NCBI GenBank assembly: GCA_018897395.1
Contig: JAHIKV010000004.1
Location: forward strand, 1 to 24,029
Direction: 5' to 3'
DNA length: 24,029 nucleotides
From: Planctomycetota bacterium
GTDB lineage: Bacteria; Planctomycetota; Planctomycetia; Pirellulales; Thermoguttaceae
Of this stretch, positions 22,065-24,029 are shown piece after piece. The stretch's first letter is position 1, and each line of letters starts with the position of its first letter. The notes below the pieces were generated by a model. That model was not told the origin of the DNA and did not search any database. It saw only the letters and a program-made list of their open reading frames with translations. The position numbers were made by a program, and so were the translations under genes.

Positions 22065-22292
22065 TCAAGCCATACTCACGGCGCGGGCGTGGGCGATCTC
22101 GCGGTGGCCGACCGGCCGCACTTGTTTCGCAAACAAAGATACTACCGCCAACGTCTCCCCGTCGAGTGTCATGAACTCGACCTCATAGCCTTTATCCTTG
22201 TGTACCAATACGACGGTGCCGAGATCGCCTCGGCTGAGTCCGTGTTCGGGCAAGTCCACGGCGAGAACAATCGTATCAAGCTCCTTGAGCAT
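22065..22292 (-). CDS. DUF4926-like small protein
   Basis: The 75 residues match the short beta-barrel DUF4926 family: LKELDTIVLAVDLPEHGLSR, GDLGTVVLVHKDKGYEVEFM and GETLAVVSLFAKQVRP. The family function is unknown, and its members are often found beside DUF6883 genes. ATG 22292 has AGGAG seven bases upstream. Its ATG shares one base with the stop of the upstream gene (TAATG), so it is translationally coupled to it. A further 23 residues upstream in frame are rejected because homology begins at this Met. Confidence 0.8.
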   Translation of the reverse strand: MLKELDTIVLAVDLPEHGLSRGDLGTVVLVHKDKGYEVEFMTLDGETLAVVSLFAKQVRPVGHREIAHARAVSMA

Positions 22293-22636
22293 TATCGCTC
22301 TCCTCTTATAGGGTACGACGTGACGAACCTCGGATTTTGCTCTCCCTCCGCCACAAACCATACCGTCCGAATGCAGGGAAACCTTCCATCGGGCGTTTCC
22401 ATTATACCTTCCACCACGTACCGTGTCCCGAAATTCGTGGATTCTACCTTCACTACAGGATGATCCTCCGTGTGCTGCTTCAGCGAGTCGGCTAACTTCT
22501 CCCAGTTCTCCATGGAGAAACCGAACTCGGCAAAAAAGGCCGCTTTATGCCGGCCCTGGGAATGGGTCGCCGAGAGAAGATAGTCAACTATCTTTTCTCG
22601 CGGTGTTAGTGCAAGTTCGTGATGGGGAAGTCTCAC
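22292..22636 (-). CDS. DUF6883-like protein
   Basis: About 114 residues fit the DUF6883 family: RLPHHELALTPREKIVDYLL, SQGRHKAAFFAEFGFSMENW, GTRYVVEGIMETPDGR and IRTVWFVAEGEQNPRFVTSY. The family has been linked to polymorphic-toxin contexts, but its activity is not established. I choose GTG 22636, which overlaps the kdsB stop as GTGA and gives the usual M-x-L-P start; ATG 22648, inside the end of kdsB, is the alternative. Gene order kdsB, DUF6883, DUF4926 with overlaps at both joints implies one transcript. It may be a toxin-antitoxin-like or immunity-like pair, which is inference. Confidence 0.78.
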   Translation of the reverse strand: MRLPHHELALTPREKIVDYLLSATHSQGRHKAAFFAEFGFSMENWEKLADSLKQHTEDHPVVKVESTNFGTRYVVEGIMETPDGRFPCIRTVWFVAEGEQNPRFVTSYPIRGER

Positions 22637-23430
22637 GGCGATCCCCATGTTGTCTGAAGGTGCTTCTCCACGAACGCCCGATAATCCTCCGGCGTGTCGA
22701 TGCCGAAGGTCGGTTCGTCGATCACGCCGACCAGGATCGAATAGCCCGCCTGGAGAACGCGGAGTTGTTCGAGCTTTTCGGTCTGCTCCAATGACGAGGG
22801 AGGCATGGCGGCCAGTTTCAGCAAGAACTCGCGGCGATAGGCGTACAGACCGACGTGCTGGTGGAAGGTCGGAGGGTTGGACGACAATAGGGCGTCGTCC
22901 CACTGTCGAGGATGCGGGATCACGCTGCGGCTGAAATATAGCGCCCGGCCGGCGGCGTCGAAAACGACTTTCACGCACGCCGGATCCTCGAGTTGCCGGC
23001 GGCTGCGGATCGGCGTGGCCAACGTGCTCATCGCGGCCTCTGGATTTTCCTCCAGCAGTTCGATGACCAGGTCGATCGACGATCCGGCGACCTCAGGCTC
23101 GTCTCCTTGCAGGTTGACAATTATGTCGGCGTCGGTCATCCGCCGGGCAACCTCGGCCACCCGGTCGGTGCCGCTGGGCGCCGCCGGGTCGGTCAGTTCC
23201 GCCTGACCGCCGAACGAACGGACCTCGTCGAAGATTTCGGCGCAGTCGGCGGCCACGCAAACGCCCGACGCCCGGACGGAGCGCTGTGCGGCCTCGTAGG
23301 CGTGTTGAATCAGCGTCTTGCCCGTCTCGCGCAGCAACAGCTTACGCGGCAACCTGGTCGAGGCCAGCCGGGCGGGAATGACGATCCGGCTGGTCGAGCG
23401 TTTCGGCGGTTTCGCAGCAGCTTGTGACAT
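22633..23430 (-). CDS. kdsB: 3-deoxy-manno-octulosonate cytidylyltransferase (CMP-KDO synthetase)
   Basis: KdsB activates KDO with CTP for transfer to lipid A, in the cytoplasm. The protein of about 265 residues shows IVIPARLASTRLPRKLL (the CTP-binding start), VCVAADCAEIFDEVRSFGGQ, SGTDRVAEVA, DIIVNLQGDEPEV (with the metal-binding Asp), HVGLYAYRREFLLK and EQTEKLEQLRVLQAGY; all are family hallmarks. ATG 23430 is preceded by AAGG nine bases away; ATG 23436 is possible, and an ATG at 23460 lies in a repeat and is unlikely. With lpxK and waaF in the same window it supports LPS synthesis. Its 3' end overlaps the DUF6883 gene by four bases. Confidence 0.95.
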   Translation of the reverse strand: MSQAAAKPPKRSTSRIVIPARLASTRLPRKLLLRETGKTLIQHAYEAAQRSVRASGVCVAADCAEIFDEVRSFGGQAELTDPAAPSGTDRVAEVARRMTDADIIVNLQGDEPEVAGSSIDLVIELLEENPEAAMSTLATPIRSRRQLEDPACVKVVFDAAGRALYFSRSVIPHPRQWDDALLSSNPPTFHQHVGLYAYRREFLLKLAAMPPSSLEQTEKLEQLRVLQAGYSILVGVIDEPTFGIDTPEDYRAFVEKHLQTTWGSP

Positions 23431-23443
23431 CGACATACACCTT

Positions 23444-23466
23444 GTTCCCACGCGGAGCATGGGAAC
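23444..23466. repeat. GTTCCCA / TGGGAAC hairpin upstream of kdsB
   Basis: A 7-bp perfect stem with a 9-base loop (CGCGGAGCA), flanked by CTT and GAG that extend the pairing. Dispersed GTTCCCACGC-type repeats are known from many bacterial genomes. It could provide a false start codon for kdsB. Confidence 0.6.
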
Positions 23467-23519
23467 GAGAGCAATCCAGCGTATGTCGGCCCAGAGTAGT
23501 CGATTTTTCCGCCGGTGGG

Positions 23520-23553
23520 TAGACTATCCAAAACTGGGTAATACAATGTATTA
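23520..23553 (+). promoter_or_regulatory. Promoter with overlapping TAATAC-AAT-GTATTA operator-like dyad
   Basis: A perfect 6-bp inverted repeat around AAT (23539-23553) overlaps a TACAAT -10 box (23542-23547). TAGACT (23520-23525) lies 16 bases upstream as a moderate -35. It is followed by GGGAGG (23561-23566) and the start of the ribbon-helix-helix gene at 23577. Position suggests autoregulation or metal-dependent repression. Confidence 0.6.
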
Positions 23554-23576
23554 AGACCACGGGAGGTTGGCACACG

Positions 23577-23870
23577 ATGACAAATCGACGAAACAAGCGG
23601 GAAATCGTCACGTTCAAGGCGGACGAACCCCTGCTAAAGGCGATGAGCGGTATCCCCAACAGGTCGGAGTTCATCCGCGCCGCAATCCTTTCGGCGTTGG
23701 ACAGCGTCTGCCCGTTGTGCAAAGGGAACGGCATCCTGACGCCCGACCAGCGGAACCACTGGCTCGAGTTCGCCCAGCATCACGCGTTGACGGAATGCGA
23801 CGATTGCCATGCCGTGCATCTGGTATGCGACTCCGGCGCGGACGAAAAAGGACGTAACCGATGGGTATGA
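23577..23870 (+). CDS. Ribbon-helix-helix protein with Cys pairs (possible metalloregulator)
   Basis: The 97-residue protein begins with a CopG/MetJ-like ribbon-helix-helix fold: EIVTFKADEPLLKAMSGI (strand and helix 1, about 9-26) and NRSEFIRAAILSAL (helix 2, 28-41). The C-terminal half carries CPLC (45-48) and CDDCHAVHLVC (about 74-84), two Cys pairs plus His/Cys that could hold zinc. The known RHH metal sensor NikR uses a different metal domain, so this would be another type. The start has GGGAGG ten bases upstream. Its stop overlaps the next gene, for a metal-binding lipoprotein, suggesting it regulates metal uptake; that is inference. Confidence 0.75.
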   Translation: MTNRRNKREIVTFKADEPLLKAMSGIPNRSEFIRAAILSALDSVCPLCKGNGILTPDQRNHWLEFAQHHALTECDDCHAVHLVCDSGADEKGRNRWV

Positions 23871-24029
23871 TCGAACGGGCGTTTTGCAGTTGTTGCGTCG
23901 TGGCCGTGTCGTTGTCGGCCGGTTGCGGGCAGACCTCGGCCGACCGATCGGACGACGGCCGGTTGCCGGTGTTCGCGGGAATTCCGCCGCTGGCGTATTT
24001 GGTCGAGCAGATCGGCGGCCCGCACGTCG
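23861..24029 (+). CDS. TroA/ZnuA-family metal ABC transporter substrate-binding lipoprotein (partial)
   Basis: The first 56 codons are present, and the gene runs off the window end. A signal sequence (VVAVSLSAGC) with a lipobox-like LSAGC motif (Leu one position from the classical place) suggests a lipoprotein. The start of the mature protein, FAGIPPLAYLVEQIGGPHV, is the typical opening of TroA/ZnuA-type proteins that bring zinc or manganese to an ABC importer. ATG 23861 is used, following AAAGGACG; ATG 23867 would overlap the upstream stop as ATGA. The permease and ATPase genes should follow outside the window. Confidence 0.78.
   Translation, partial: MGMIERAFCSCCVVAVSLSAGCGQTSADRSDDGRLPVFAGIPPLAYLVEQIGGPHV

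Overview
The window reads as a high-GC chromosomal segment from a planctomycete, most likely in the Pirellulales. The evidence is indirect: a lipid A/KDO/core-sugar gene set in a genome with planctomycete-style hypothetical proteins (secreted TPR and low-complexity proteins, a GH10-like protein of a type I associate with this group, a stand-alone EF-Tu-domain-2-like protein), together with a dense load of small palindromic repeats. No rRNA, tRNA, CRISPR array or full-size insertion sequence was seen. I count 28 protein-coding genes; the last is cut by the window end.

Layout. Bases 1-456 hold no convincing gene. A secreted sialidase (457-1563) is followed by a small membrane protein, and a degenerate GH10-like protein lies on the minus strand (1992-3530). 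purC (3872-4753) is preceded by two inverted blocks of a 7-bp minisatellite. A hicB-hicA pair follows (4854-5263). Next comes an envelope-glycan block: a GT39-like membrane glycosyltransferase, a WaaE-like GT2, a GT4, and on the opposite strand a GT9 heptosyltransferase and lpxK (5486-11815). Then come a secreted TPR protein, the EF-like protein, obg, a second hicB-hicA pair, coaX and folD (12084-17187). The right part holds a zinc-ribbon membrane protein, rpmA, a secreted hypothetical, a translationally overlapping pair (secreted TPR/low-complexity protein plus a hypothetical), and a minus-strand overlapping trio kdsB-DUF6883-DUF4926. The window ends with a ribbon-helix-helix protein carrying Cys pairs, overlapping the start of a TroA/ZnuA-like metal-binding lipoprotein gene.

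The most striking feature is a 79-bp palindromic element present five times (75 bp in one copy), each time inside a gene and in frame: the GH10-like gene, the GT39, the GT4, waaF and lpxK. Long complementary arms flank a head that folds into three mini-hairpins. Arm changes are compensated on the other arm and head changes fall in loops, so the fold rather than the peptide appears conserved. The element is read in both orientations and in more than one frame. It resembles the coding palindromic elements of Rickettsia in behaviour, but not in sequence as far as I can tell. A different palindrome family is inserted in frame in coaX, and a third in waaF. A REP-pair family sits between genes at four places. 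Two genes (the GH10-like and the GT4) take their stop codons from repeat sequence.

The genes fit ordinary planctomycete cell-envelope and housekeeping functions. Lipid A 4'-kinase, KDO activation and core glycosyltransferases point to an LPS-type outer membrane. Possible new biology lies in the coding palindromes, the Cys-containing ribbon-helix-helix regulator next to a metal-uptake gene with a dyad over its promoter, and the DUF6883/DUF4926 pair fused translationally to the end of kdsB.
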